From Centropus unirufus (taxonomy: Eukaryota; Chordata; Aves; Cuculiformes; Centropidae), in contig VYZI01000058.1 of assembly GCA_013397695.1 (NCBI GenBank), positions 1,134,013 to 1,198,012 on the forward strand: a DNA stretch of 64,000 nt, in the 5' to 3' direction. Positions 13,673-26,690 of this stretch are shown one piece after another. A model generated the notes under the pieces. That model was given only the letters and a program-made list of their open reading frames with translations, was not told the DNA's origin and did not search any database. Numbering within the stretch: position 1 is the stretch's first letter; each line of letters begins with the position of its first letter. The translations under genes and the position numbers were made by a program.

Positions 13673-15049
13673 ACTGGACACTACTCTTAGCAATGAGAAT
13701 ATGTAGAAATATCAACCCAACCACAACTGTAGCAGTTGCATGGTGTGGAAACAGGACTTCTGACCCCAAATAAATTTTAATCCTTTAGGTTGTGCTCCAG
13801 GCAAGGAATGAGAAGAATGGGTTTTAACAAATCAGGCCATCTCATGTGTGCAAGTTAGTTGAGTTATGGGGACTGGTTTTAGAGATGCGCAATTCTCCAA
13901 ACTCCATCACTGCAGCACACAGCATTATTTTCAGAATTCCAAATATTGAAGTTCAGTAGCAAAGACAACTCAGATCCCAACAGATTTCTCTGCTATCTGC
14001 AGATGTCTTCTTTCTGAAAAAAAAGAAAAGAAAAGCAAAGCTCTGGTGTCAGAGCCAGCACAGGACAGGTCTGATGTGTAGACATTGCAGAGACGGATGC
14101 CAGCGGGAGTCTACAGACAGCTTCCCTCTGCATTGTGACCAATGACTTAATCCCTTGGCAAGCTCCCATGGGGCACTGTGAGGCTAAAGGTTAAGGTCTG
14201 AGTGGGATCTATAGGGGTGTGAAACGCTGAGCCTTGAGGACTAAACACAACACTGTCCCGGCAGAGACGTGTTGCCTACACCACTATGGGACGTTGCTGG
14301 CTAGCAAGCACAGCTGGCATCCTACCATCAGCCTTTCCAGAATTATGTTATTTCAAGTGAGGGGAATTAATGAGGATTCCAGGTCCTTACTTTAGGTTCT
14401 GGGTGTTTTCCCCCTTTAACAAACACCCCATCTTCCCAAATCTGACAGTTTAATGCAAGATCAAGAAGCAGACTCTGAGGTGCTTCCCTTCACGTTCTGC
14501 CTTACTTGACAAGACCCTCCCTCCAATTCTTCCTTGGAGGCTCCAAAATCAAGTTTTTCAAGGTCCACTGGCAGAGCAATAGTTACTTTTCTCACTGACT
14601 TGTAGGGTATGATTTCAGTTATTAATTCATATTCATGTACGATACTTGCAGAAGAGCTTTCCTTTATCTGCCCTTACTTAATCCACAGCTCAGTACTGTC
14701 CCCCTCTCCCACCACACTTGTCATGTTGAGTACCCTACATATTGTTCCTGTGAATCAGGTCGGGCATTGAGCTGAATTTCCACAGGGACTCTCTGTCCAG
14801 CGCTTCCCAGCTTTTGTCTGAAATGCCTGCTAAAAACTGCAGGCTGGCATTAGATTATGGCAATCATTACCAACAGATGCTCTGAACGTTGCTGCTATAA
14901 TTTTATCACCATTGCGGTGGGACAACGGCACATTTGAAAGAAACTAAGAGACCTGGCCTGGAAGAGCAAGGCTAGCCTTCCCTTTTGGAAGTAAAGCACA
15001 AAGGCTGTGCGTTCATCATCCCTGAATCTGAGTATAGGGCAAGAACCAG

Positions 15050-15105
15050 CTCCTGGGAGTCTTCTGACTCGAAGGTCTGTTCCAACCTAGCGATTCTGTG
15101 GTCGT
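15050..15105 (+). repeat. Short CR1 LINE 3'-end fragment
   Basis: The stretch reading GAAGGTCTGTTCCAACCTAG, followed by a GATTCTGTGG-like tail, matches the conserved 3' end of avian CR1 elements. Only the extreme 3' end is recognisable, so this is an old, strongly 5'-truncated copy. Confidence 0.55.
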
Positions 15106-17449
15106 TTACTCTGTGTACTCTCAGTTAGCGACTGGTGGGACTGCTGATGGAGACGGGCACTGATCTCACTGAGGCTGAGGGGAAGCTAGGACAAGTAATA
15201 TCCCAAACAGGGGTCATGCTTGGATAACTGGACTCATCAAGCAATAAATGACTCAAGAGCCTGGTCCAAGATACTAGATTTGAGGTGCCTTTCAAGAGGC
15301 TGTAGAAGGCCCTCTGCCTGGTTTGGAACCTCAGCAGCTTCAGAAATTATGAATGGCATTTCTGGTTGCTTTCAGGGGTATAGGCAGTGCTGTGGGCAAC
15401 ACAACACTGCAGTTCGGGTGTGCTGAACGTCACGATCTAAAGTTCTCCGCAGTAAACTCGAACAAGCCCAGAAGAGGATTTTAAGCAACGTTTTCCACAG
15501 CTTTGGTATGAGTGTGTTGCTCACATTTGAGCTGCTTGGAGTTGGTATCCAGCCCCGGCTGTCCCACCAGGAACCAACCATCCTCCCCTACCTGCAGTGG
15601 TACCTCTGGGAGACCTGGTTGGAAGCAGGGAGCACTGGTGGCCTGTCCCATGGCCACTTTCCACGACCTGTTTGCTGGAGGAAAGCAAAGCTTGTCTATG
15701 AATCTGCCAACGTATGTACATACATATATCTGCATGGGACACTTGGAAAAGCTTTCACACCTAACTTGGGACGCTCCTACCGGTCTTCAAATAAAAAAAA
15801 AGTTGTTCAACTCTTTAAAGCAGTGGGTTTTAGGTTTGGCTGGAATAGGTACTATAGATTTCATCAGTCATGTACAATATATGCATGTGATTTTGTATTT
15901 GCTTTTGTATACATGCATACATATAAACTTGTAGTAATTTCCTAATGATTGATTTCCATAGAGCAATGAAATAGGCATCATGTGGTCGTTTCACATTATT
16001 AAGAACTTAAGAAAAAGTTCTTCCAGATTTTGGAAGGGTGAAGGGGGAAAGGAGAGGGAAGGAAGAGAGAAACTGCATGTGAACATTTTTGTTTGGGGGG
16101 AATGGAGGCATTTAAGGGACCTTTACAAAAAACCACATTAAGAGACCTCTCGTTCATCTTGTGAATAGTAAAACAACAGCTTGCAGGAAATGATAATTAT
16201 CTCCTGCTACCACTTGCTGGTACCCTATAAAATATTCTTTTAAAATATTTAATGTGTTGAGGTGTGTCAAGTAGCTTTTTCACCACATGATGTGTGAGAA
16301 ACAGGATATCTCTTGTAATCAGAGATCTAAAGCATGCGGAATGTAAAGATTAAAAGAGCAGTGTTTTTCTTTAAATGAATGTAATCAATGTGTTTATTAG
16401 TTTGCTGCAGCAGAAGGAGGGAGTGGGTGGGTGTTTCAAAGTTGGCACATGTCTATTGGCAACAGTGAATAGCCTGAGTGTTTATAGAGAGAGCTCTGTG
16501 GAATCCCTAGATTCTGCAGATTTCCTTACCAATTTTGTCTTGGATAATTAAGGATTTTAAATAATAAAAGAAAAAAAGTTAAAGAGGAAGTACAAGCTCC
16601 AGCTGGATCAAATAAAAAATAAATTAAAAAAAAAATAAAAAGAAGGGTTTTTAAATTCTTAATATTGCCTTAAAACTAAAAATCAGCACTAAAGCACAAT
16701 TTGGCTCTTAAAAGTAGCTTTGGAAAACTGGCACCTGCTTCCTCCACAGATCTGCTCCCTGGATGTATCCAGAGATGTATCTTCTTAAAGCAGTCATTAA
16801 AAAAAGTTTCTACAGCTGTTGGACCTGCAAGACGCATCCTGTAAATCGGACAGGATTAATGGGGAGTCTTTCTGGTCTATATCTGGCCAAACTGCACCAC
16901 TGCTCCGACTTGAGTCCCCGGCCACAGGTCTGGATAAACCTGTTCCAGCCATGGTGATAAACAAGCAACAACCCCGATATCTTCAAATCCCACTCTCTCC
17001 TTCAATTAAGGCTAAAATATCATGGCATGCCTCTCTGTCTAAAATGAAAAAACTATGTCGGTTTGCACAAATGCAGCCGACTTCTCACTCTTTGGTCATG
17101 CTTGGGTGTGACTGTGGCAGACCTCCACTTGGGACAAAGCTGCCATCTCTTGTGAGCCGGGCAACCTTGGCTTAGACACAACGAATGCGTCCCCTGTGGG
17201 AGCAGATCTCCAGGTGCAACAAACTGCAGATGTCAATGTAGATGTCACTGCTGCCATCAAGGAGGAGGCTGAAGGAGAGCATCAGGTCTGAAAGGACTCT
17301 GTCTGTCTGGGGGTCCCCTTTAAACCCCTATTTGGAAAACCCCTCAAAATCCTGTTTCTAGGCCCTCACGACCACAGGTGTAACTGAGAGTAGACGTGGC
17401 GAGTAGACCTCCAGAAATGGATAACTAAACCTGAACCGTGACAGCACCG

Positions 17450-17710
17450 GAAAATTGAGGGAAAGAACAGGCCCTGCTGGATCCGCAAGATTACCTCCAA
17501 AGACCTGTTAATTACTATACAAATATCAATCATCTTCGTGAAGAGAATCTATTGTTAGGCGCTTCCTATATAATGTAACCGTTTTCCCTACCTCGGTGTG
17601 GAACCTTGGTGACAACTTTGTCGCCCTCCACTCAGCGCTGATTAAAGCACTCTCAGACATTAGTAGCAAATTTCTGCTAATGTGTCTGTATTTCTTTTGT
17701 GTCCACGAGT
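17450..17710 (+). mobile_element. Possible solo LTR remnant
   Basis: A CpG-containing patch in AT-rich DNA, with TATATAA near 17,566, ATTAAA near 17,642 and a T/GT-rich stretch after it (CTGTATTTCTTTTGTGTCC). This order resembles U3-R-U5 of an avian endogenous retrovirus LTR. No flanking target duplication or TG...CA ends could be fixed. Confidence 0.25.
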
Positions 17711-18454
17711 CAAGGCAAAGATAGAAAAAAGTACTGCTGATTTTTGAGGAAGGAAGGCTGCCACCCAAAACTAGTGGTCATTGTCCGTGCCTCTCCAGCA
17801 TTGCTAAAGGCAGTAGAAACTAAAGGTATAAACTGCTCCCTTGCCCTGTCTTCTCTCCATGGCCCAGAAATACAATTATGTTTAATCTACAGTTCTATTT
17901 CATCTACAACTCCTAAAACCCATAGGCCAGTTTTGACAGCCATCTACAATTTTTGTAGCCATGTTAAGTTAAAAAAATCACACAAGCTTGTCGAGTGGAA
18001 TCACTGGAAGGCTAATGGCCAACCTGGAGCAGACACATCCAGATACATGCCCAGATACAACCTGGGTAAACATCAGTGAGTCAGGTACTAACATTCTTTT
18101 ATTTGGATTCTGTACTGAAATCTTGGATACCATCAGAAATACCGAAAGCTAAATAGACATCCATTGGCATTCCCACTGTTCCAGTGTTACCAAATTCCTT
18201 CTGCTCATGTTCAGGTATTAAGCAGTTATTCAGTAGTCACACATGAGCTCTGGAGAGGAGCAGGAGCTCAACAACTTCTCAAGTCCTGGTCCAGTGCAAT
18301 AAGAACTTCTTTTAATTGTGATGTTATTCTGAATTGTTCCAGTCTTTATTGTTATGAATTCATTAAGTCATAAGTATAGAATCATTGTTTTTTTTTTAAA
18401 TCAGAAAGAATAAACTGTCACCCCAGTTCTAATACATATATGTGTATAATCGTT

Positions 18455-18486
18455 GGATGCGTGTGTGTGTATCTATATATGCATGC
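18455..18486. repeat. TG/TA-rich simple repeat
   Basis: A short GTGTGTGTGT run followed by ATCTATATATGCATGC. Low-complexity microsatellite-like DNA. Confidence 0.7.
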
Positions 18487-21400
18487 AGTATTCTGATGAA
18501 ATAATGCTTTTTTTTTGAGTAGCAATGTCAGGTTGACCAGAATCCATTTCCTACTTTTACTCTGACTAAAAGAAACTGATACTGTTGGGCAATGTGTTAT
18601 TTTTTTCAGTTCTATGAAATTAAAAGCTAAGTAAAATCAGCAGCTATTCAGAATAGGGGAAAAAACGTGTATATTGTAGAGATGTTGCATCTAGTTTTGT
18701 CCAGTCAGTGGTTGAAGGAATTCGATAAAATAGTATTCCAGAAAATATATACTTATAAATATGTACCTGCTAGGTGCATTATTACCTTTTTTCTTTTTGA
18801 ATATTCAGAAAGTTACACCGAGCCACTAAACCAGAGAACAATCTATGCACTATGTGCAATCACAGCTCTCCCAGATGCCCATTAAGGAAGTGCCTTTATT
18901 CCTGTGAATCCAGCTCCTTCTTAGACACTAGCACCCTTCTCTTATCTCCCAAAAAGAAAGATTATGTGATTTTGTAATCTCTCCAAAAGTTACTTCTGTA
19001 CATTTACATCAGATCCAGTGTCCAACACCAGTTTTAAGTAATCCTTGGTTTAAGGACGTTGCACTGAAGCCTCTCCCTTCTTAGACGTGTTCTGTCACCT
19101 GGAGAAACACCAGTAGAGATCCAACAAGGGACCTCCAAAAGGCACAGCACAGCTTGCAGCTCTCTCAAGGCATTCAGCACTTAATGCCTCACCGAAAGAG
19201 GTAGTCACACTCCAAAGGCTCTGCCAGCTTCAGGAGCCTCACCAGATCTTTTGGGGACAAACTTCAGAGTGGAGGAAACTCCTGACTTGGAACATTTCTA
19301 TCTCATGGGAGGAATTGGGATAAAGGAGGAACCTCCACCTCGATCACTCTCTCCTGGACCGGCAGACCTGAAGAAGCCTTTGGAAAAGCACAACTCATAA
19401 ACTGCAGTGTAATATGCATTGGTGGGATTTCACAGAAGATAAAGCTCAAATCTTAAATCCTTAAAAATACAAGGGCCTTAAGTACAGGACCACGAAATCC
19501 GTAAGATTTCCACTGACTTCAGATCAAGTCCTGCATGTATCACACAACAGGATATTATCCTTAGGCAAGACCAGAACATACATCAGCTGGAAGGGTCAGG
19601 CTGTGGAAAGATAGATTTGTTCAGTCCGAGCCTTGAAGTACAGTTGAAGATCCACCCTGCATTTCTTCTCAGTAGGCAGAGTATCTGGATAGAATGCTTT
19701 CAACCATATCCTTCAAAGCATTTTCAATCATATCCTTCCCAGCTTTGGCAGTGACCTTTTCTCATGCGATGCTGGCTGCCCCCTCCCATTTCCATGACCA
19801 TCTATTATAGATAATGGCCACGCAGAGCGCTGTGTAGGTGAAGCACATTGATGTCGGTACCACTCTGCCATGTGGGCATGGTAAGCTGCTTCTGTGAGAA
19901 GGTCCCTCCCCCCCTCCTATTTTGATTTTTCTGCTGCTGTACTTGATGACTAGCAATAAAAATGGGTAAACAGAGATCCAAGGGAAATGAAACTACATCT
20001 GCAGAACATTCAGAGCCAAAATACACAAGGTGGATAATTTGCATGCTGCATGTAAAAAGTAGTTATGCAGCTTTCTTCCTACTCTTTACATCTCCATAAA
20101 ACATAATAATGGATTTCTAATTATACATCCAAATAATAGGCAAGCTGCAAGATGCTGGGAGAAAATTGGAAAGGGGGAAAGAAACTAACCAAAGGTACAG
20201 ATGTAACGAGAGTAGTGACATTTCTATAAAGATGCTTTAATGATTGTTAAGTAGTCATTTTGAAACAGAAATTTTTTAAGTGTCCTAATAGGAGTTTTCA
20301 TTTTCAGACAATTTGCTACGCAGTTAAGTGATGTCAGACTACAAGCTGTAATCTACCACAATGACCGAAGAGGAGCTGTTTTCACGCCCATTAGAATACA
20401 TAATTGATTCCTAAATTGGCGTTCTACAAAAGAAACCAATCAGATTTATGCCAAATTCAGGCAGCGGATGAAGCCTTGACTTTTGATGATAAATGTTGGA
20501 TAAACTTTATGCTGAAGTAAAGCATTATATTTTGTAAGTGATAAACTCCTTAAGGTAAAAACAAATTCACAATGGATTCTGAAACACTGACAGTGTCTCC
20601 TTTTTATTGCTAAATGACAGAATTTGAATTTGCCACACTGCAGCATGGAAGTGCCATATCCTCCACCTGTGCAAAGTGCAAAAGCACAGGCCAAGGCTCC
20701 CTCCTTCCCTTAGCAAAACCCTTCCCAACCCTGTCCTGCCTACCCGAGGACAGCCCAGCTGCCTACCCCCTACTCGCTTGCCAGCTGGGGTGTTGGTAGG
20801 AGAGGATCTGGGACCTCAGCCCTCCCAAATGCAGGATGACATCCCACATGGTTGAAGCGCTAGTAACTATCACTGCATCAGCTGGTGCCGTGGCTTCCAC
20901 CCTGAACGACGATGACCTGCCTGGGCTGGCTTCTCTTCTAGGACCTTCCCAGCCTTCAGCACCCAGCAGGGTTGGCTTGGTGCTCTAGCAAGTTCGGTTG
21001 CCCTTGACGCTCTGATAGCGCTCTGAGCTGCTGTCCCCTGCCTAGTTTTTGTTTTGTACCTTGGGATACCCTTACTGGGCAATCATTTGGCATGTTCCCG
21101 GTCTGAGGTATCTTATGAGTCATCCAGAGGGTAATGTATATGCTTTGCACGCTCAGCCCATCAATATCAGCTCCATCAGCATGCCTGATGTAATCAGCTA
21201 TCCTAGATGAGTTAAGGCAGGGATTACCAAGAAATCTTTCTGTTATAGAAACAAAGAAGCAAATGTTTTCTCTAATGAAATGTTCTAAACATTGTTTTCC
21301 TTCCTTATTTCGTTTTAGTCAAATAAAATCATTACATGTCCTTCACAACCTGGGTATAAATGAGTCCTTCAGCCCTGGAAAAATGCACGTAGAGGAGAAA

Positions 21401-22980
21401 ATAATCTGCCTCTTTGCTTAACCTTTGAAATTTAACAGAGTTCAGAGGTAATGTTGTGGGGAGTGTCATTTAGAATAGGTCTCAAAGTGACTTTTTTACA
21501 GGGCAAGAAACTCTGTGAAGGAAGCTGACTGTTAAACCCGTGTGCCTTGCCAGGTCTCTTACCAGAAGCAAAGCTACCAGAGACCTCTCTTGGGCAAAAG
21601 ATAGAGGAGGAACCCCCGTGGCCTTGCCTCATGTCAAGGCCTCACCGAAGAACTAGTTAAATTCTTGGGAATTTAACTGCAGCTGTGTGAGGAATAAAAC
21701 AAATTCCTCTCTGCCTTGAGGGTGATATAATCCGTGGGTGAACTTACACTAATTAACAGGAGCAAATAAGCCTTTTCTGACATTGGTTTTCCTGCATAAG
21801 AGCCTGCAGCGGGGATTCTGCTGGCCAACCCTACACTTGCAGAGAAAGGCATGAGGTGCCGAGCCAAAGTGTGAAAAGCATTATATAGGATAAATTCATG
21901 AGGTTCTTGACAAAGCAATGCCCTCTTCTTCCCCTGTTAAGCACTGTTTAATGATATCCCTGCCTTTTGAGTGTTGACAGTGAACAATCTACACTGCTTT
22001 TGCTTTCAAGATTATTTTCCTCCAAAACTTGTTACGTTATTAGAACACAAGTTTAAATAACAAAAAAAATCCCGTTGATACCTCCACCTGCTAAAAAGCA
22101 GCTGCCACTGCCTATATGTGATCTAGAGCCCAAGATATAAAGTTGACAAGGTCAAAGTTCAAGAGGTGCCACCAACCCAAATCCTACAGGGCTGCTGTAG
22201 GACCTGAAATGAGGACAGTATGAAGACATGCTGGAGTTTTTTTCATATAATTCCTACTCTGGTACCACTGGTGCAATAATCTTTATCCTGGCGTCATCAT
22301 GTCTTATGAGAAACAGCAATTAGTAAGGCAAGCAGGAAGGTATGGAGGACCAACCCAGGAACAGAGGGGTATGTTTTATTGATCTCAGAAGCAAAAGGGC
22401 ACTTTCAGAAGGAAGTTTTAGTGTATCACCTTACATCTCCTGCTAATCATCTGTTAGCATTAAGTTGCTTCCACGCTGTACTGCTGGAGTTGCTCACCAG
22501 AAAGACTTCATTATTCAGTTATTTAACAATGAAAACCAATAGTGAAGGCAATTGTTGACATAGGGGTTGAGGGTGGATGCGAAACACCACAAAGTCTAAA
22601 ACCACCATCACCCATTCGTTTGTGTGCCTTGTTCTTCTCTCACGCTGTTTTGTGTCTGTGTTCGGGTACACAGGCAATGACTTGTGTCCACTTGTGTTTG
22701 CAGAACCTTTAGTAAGCTACTACAACCGATGCCCACTGGGTGTTAGCAGAGCATAAATAATGCATCTGCTTCCACTTCCAGACCACGAATTCTTATCTGT
22801 ATAAAATATCAGAGAATACTGCAAAAATTAATTTCTATGTGCAGAAGGATTTTACAAAACTGCACAGATAAAATGCAGCTTCAATAACAAGTGTCATCAT
22901 CCCCCTTAGCTGAAACCAATTTCTGGTATTTGGTCTAAGTAATTATATGTATTATGTATATGATTAGTATGAGATTGCAA

Positions 22981-23190
22981 AGAACAGGGTTAAGTTGGAC
23001 ATAAGGCAGAAAGTTCTTACTGTGTGGGGCAGTGAGACACTGGCACAGGTTGCCCAAGGAAGTTGTGGATGTCTCCCCTCCCTGGAAGTGTTCAAGGTTG
23101 TGTTGGATGGGGCTCTGAGCAACCTGCTCTATGGGAAGGTGCTCCTGCCCACGGCATGGGGCTTGCACTAGGTGGTCTTTAATGTCACCA
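22981..23190 (+). repeat. CR1 LINE fragment (3' region), truncated at both ends
   Basis: Shows the CR1 3' coding end and UTR signature: TGAGACACTGGCACAGGTTG, then CCAAGGAAGTTGTGGATG and TGGAAGTGTTCAAGG. It stops at the GGTCTTTAATGTC stretch, without the usual CCTTCCAACCC and terminal octamer repeats, and abuts the next CR1 in the same orientation. Confidence 0.85.
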
Positions 23191-24058
23191 AGCTCAGTTG
23201 TGTGGGTGACACACCTGAGAGATGGGATGCGTTTCAGAGGGACCTGGGAAAGCTTGGGAAGTGGGTCCACGTGAACATCATGAGGTTCAAGGCCAAGTGC
23301 AAGGTGCTCCACTTGGGTCAGAGCAGCCACCAGTATCAATACAGGCTGGAGGATGTAAGGATTGAGAGCAGTCACCAGGAGAACGCTTTGGGAATACTTG
23401 TAGATGAAAAGCTGGACGTGAGATGGCAATGTGCACTCACAGCCCAGAAAGCCAAACCCATCCTGGGCTCTGTCAAAAGAAGTATGGTCAGCAAGTTAAA
23501 CGAAGTGATTCTTCCCTTCTATTCCTCTCTGGTGAGACCCCACTTGGAGTACTGCATCCAGCTTTGGAGTCTAGCACAAGAAAGGCATGGACCTGTTGGA
23601 GCAGGTCTACAGCAGGTCCATAAAAATGGTAAGAGGGATGGAATACCTCTCTTATGAGGAAAGGCTGGGGGAGTTGGCATTGTTCAGCCTGGAGAAGGGT
23701 CCTGGGAGACCTTATTGCAGCCTTTCATAACTAAAGGGAGCCCCCAAGAAATATGGGGACAGACTTTTTATCAGGGTCTATTGCAATAGGGCAAGGACTA
23801 AACAGTTTTAAGCCAAAAGACGGAAGATTCAGACTAGATATAAGGAAGAAATTTTTTATAACGAGAGTGGTGGAACACTGGAACAGGTTGCCCAGAGAGG
23901 TGGTAGATGCCTCATCCCTGGAAACATTCGAGATCAGGCTGGATGGGGCTCTAAGTAACCGAATTGAGTTGAATTCTCTCTGCTTATTGAAGGGAGGTGG
24001 GACTGGATGTCCTTTAAATGTCTCTTCTGACCCAAACCATTCTGTTATTCCATGATTT
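23190..24058 (+). pseudogene. CR1 LINE, 5'-truncated, with remnant of reverse-transcriptase ORF2
   Basis: About 870 bp of CR1 in plus orientation. Conceptual translation gives the C-terminal part of the CR1 ORF2 protein, with stretches such as VLHLGQSSHQYQYRLEDV, LDVRWQCALTAQKAKPILGS, PHLEYCIQLWSLAQERHGP and RFRLDIRKKFFITRVVEHW. These segments are in different frames and broken by stops, so the copy is dead. The 3' end (CCAAACCATTCTGTTATTC) is intact. The RT catalytic domain is missing through 5' truncation. Confidence 0.93.
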
Positions 24059-24887
24059 TAACTTTGTGATGACTGGCACAATGTTACTGCACCATTTCCA
24101 TGTTTCACACATTCTGGTAATTCTTAACACAACATCTGAAATATTAATTTGAAGGTGTTACTTATACATTGAAATTAGATTGCTGAAAACTGGCATCATC
24201 TGAACTGTATTATTTCTCACAAAAATTTGTTTCATTTGTTAGGAGAAAAAGTCCTGGAGAGACAATCTGAATCCACCCTTCTGAAACCAAATACATTTAT
24301 TTCTATATTAATCTGTTGTGATAAATGTCTGTTGTTATAAAAATCAATATTTACAAGGAAGATTCAGCATCATTTCTTTCCTAAGCATCTGCGTATCCCT
24401 TCTGGAAAAAAGGTCGTTCCATTATACTGCAAACTGCTCCATCTTGTGGCAACGCAGCAGCATTAATGCAAACTAGAAACATCTTACAGCCTTACCTTCT
24501 GACTGGTTTCCACACTAAATAAACGTGAACCTCACCAGAAATTGGTTGCAGATATTTTCCCTTTGCCTTTGCGACAATTTTGCTATCTTAAAGCAAAACA
24601 TCAATGCGATTCTTTTTTTTAAAAGAACAACTGAAAACAAAGCCAGGGTTAAGCATAACTGACTGAAAAGCACAGGCAGCTTCGTTTTGCCCATGTTCAA
24701 AACACGTTTTCATGCTTTAAGTATCAGCTGCTGTCACATTCAGCAGACTTTTCTGAAATCTTGTTGGCATGGTAAGTTGGTTGGTCAACACTTCAGGTGG
24801 TTCAAAGTTGAGACCTGAGAAGCCTGGCTCAGACAGTATCAGTAACACTTTTTTTTTTCCAATAACCTTGGCAATAAACGTATATAG

Positions 24888-25572
24888 TCCTAGAATGGTT
24901 TGGCTTGGAAGGGACCTTAAAGATCATTCAGTTCCAACCCCTTGCTATAGGCAGGGACACCTCCCACCACCCCAGGCTGCTCAAGGCCCCATCCAACTTG
25001 GCCTTGAACAATTCCAGGGAGGGGGCAGTCACAAATTCCCTGGGCAACCTGTGCCTGTGCCTCACCACCCTCATTGTGAAGAATTTCTTCCTAATAGCTA
25101 ATCCAAATCTTCCCCCTTATAATTTAAAGCCATTGTCCCTCATCCTATCCCTCCATGCCCGTGTAAAAAGTCCCTCCTCAGTTCTCCTGTGGCTCCTCCA
25201 GGTCCTGGAAGGCTTCTATAAGGTCTCCCTGGAGCCTTTTCTTCTCCAGGCTGCACAACCCCAACTCTCTCAGCCTGTCCTCATAGCAGAGGTACTCAAG
25301 ATCCCCTTATTATCTTCCTGGCCCTTCTCTAGACCCATTCCAACAGCTCCATATTCTTCTTATATTGGAGGCTCCAGAAGTGGACAGACTACTCCAGGTG
25401 GGATCTCACGACACCAGACTAAATGGGAAGAATTACCTCTGTTGACCTGCTGGCCACGCCTCTTTGGATGCAGCCAAGTAAAAGGTTGGCCCTCTGGGCT
25501 GCGAGAGCACATTGCCAGCTTATGTCAAGCTTCTCATCAAGCAGCACCCTCTAGTCCTTCTCCACAATCTCA
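24888..25572 (-). pseudogene. CR1 LINE, 5'-truncated, antisense to the plus strand
   Basis: The plus strand reads the complement of a CR1 3' region, with TAGAATGGTTTGGCTTGGAA at the element's 3' end, GAAGAATTTCTTCCTAATA in the middle and the CTCCAGGCTGCACAACCCCA block. About 685 bp remain. The 238-codon open frame on the plus strand here is the antisense of the element, not a gene. It lies tail to tail with the CR1 that ends at 24,058. Confidence 0.93.
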
Positions 25573-26355
25573 GAGCAAAGGACACTTTCTGAAAGGGCTT
25601 CCACCTTCAACTAGCGAGTAATTATGACTTGGAGACCAGACTTGCTGAACCGGTGCACATAATAAATGTGCCTTTGGAATAACATTCTGCTCTTTAATAA
25701 CTAGCTTTCCAGGTGCTAGTTCTGCAAGTACAGCTTTTCTCCAAGAGGAGGGATGTGACACCATTCACTGAAAGAGCCCTGAAAAAGGGTTTTGACTTCC
25801 CCGTAGGCAGCATATTTTCGACACAGGGGACATTCATTTGCATGTCTTCCCATGAAATTCTAAGTCACAACCTCTACTCACATAAAGCAGCAGCACAACA
25901 TTGTTAAATTAAGAGGAGGGATCAAAACAACTGTAAGCACATGCAGGCAACAGGAAAGGGGCGTTGCACACATCCATGTTGGGCAGTTTGAAACGTGAAA
26001 TTTTTGCCTTAAGACAAAAATCCTGTTATTTAATCTCCTTCTGTATCTCCTTCAGCTCACACCTTCATTTAAGGCTACGTGCTTATGTACATGTTATGGT
26101 ATGTAAACACCTCAAAAGAATCCTCAGACATCTGTCCCATCATGTAATAAAAGCATTCAGTAAATATCCAAGTCCACCTTTGATTGAAATATGTAGAGTT
26201 ATTTTGCTACACACAAACAATTCAGAGTGAAATTAGCAGAAATGCTAATTAAGCCATTTTGTATTTGCCTTAGTGTAAACATGTCTCACATAACCCCCAC
26301 TTGTTTTTCAAAGACAGGTGAATTGCCTCAGCTGTTAAATTCAACCAAACAAATG

Positions 26356-26690
26356 ACAGAACCACAGCACTGTTTAGGTTGAAAAAGACCTTTGAGATCA
26401 TCAAGTCCAACCATTAACCCAGCACTGCCAAATTCACCATTTAACTGTGTCCCTAAGCAGCACCACATCTATGTGCCTCTTAAATACCTCCAGGGATTCT
26501 GACTCAACTTCCCTGGGCAGCCTGTTCCAATGCTTGACAATCCTTTTAATGAAGAATTTTTTCCTAATATCCAACTTAAACCTTCCCTGGTGCCACCTGA
26601 GGCCATTTACCCTTATCTTATTGCTTGTTACTTGGGAAAAAGGACCATCACCCATGTTGCTACAACCACCTTTCAGGCAGTTGTAGAGTC
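26356..26690 (-). repeat. CR1 LINE 3' fragment
   Basis: The plus strand carries the complement of a CR1 3' end: TTTGAGATCATCAAGTCCAA at the start, CAGCCTGTTCCAATGCTTGA and GAAGAATTTTTTCCTAATAT further in. About 335 bp. It is a different CR1 subfamily from the copy at 24,888 (the spacer text around AACCCAGCACTGCC differs). On the minus strand it still reads RFKLDIRKKFFIKRIVKHWN. Confidence 0.9.

Larger units (their letters stand above)
1..14990. other. Intergenic DNA, no gene recognised
   Basis: About 15 kb downstream of MRPS9. Open frames are short, mostly below 130 codons, and none resembles a known protein. No CR1, tRNA or rRNA was recognised. It contains low-complexity tracts (near 10,716 and 13,615), small hairpins and one LTR-like patch near 1,320-1,600. 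The single-exon receptor GPR45, expected on this side by mammalian synteny, is not here. Confidence 0.6.
15106..22980. other. Intergenic DNA, no gene recognised
   Basis: No coding exon could be supported. 15,500-15,950 keeps two overlapping frames of about 140 codons open on the plus strand, but they match nothing I know and their tails are low complexity. 16,150-16,700 and 20,040-20,420 are AT-rich, non-repetitive blocks that could be regulatory. 17,450-17,710 has LTR-like signals. Confidence 0.55.

Noticed and set aside
15508..15945. 145- and 140-codon overlapping plus-strand frames
   Set aside because: No recognisable domain, low-complexity C-terminal ends, no splice or promoter context, and two frames equally open, which argues against coding selection.
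23172..23657. 161-codon plus-strand frame resembling a reverse-transcriptase protein
   Set aside because: It is the decayed ORF2 end of a 5'-truncated CR1. It lacks the catalytic domain and is frameshifted downstream.
24905..25621. 238-codon plus-strand open frame
   Set aside because: It is the antisense reading of a CR1 LINE and has no protein similarity of its own.
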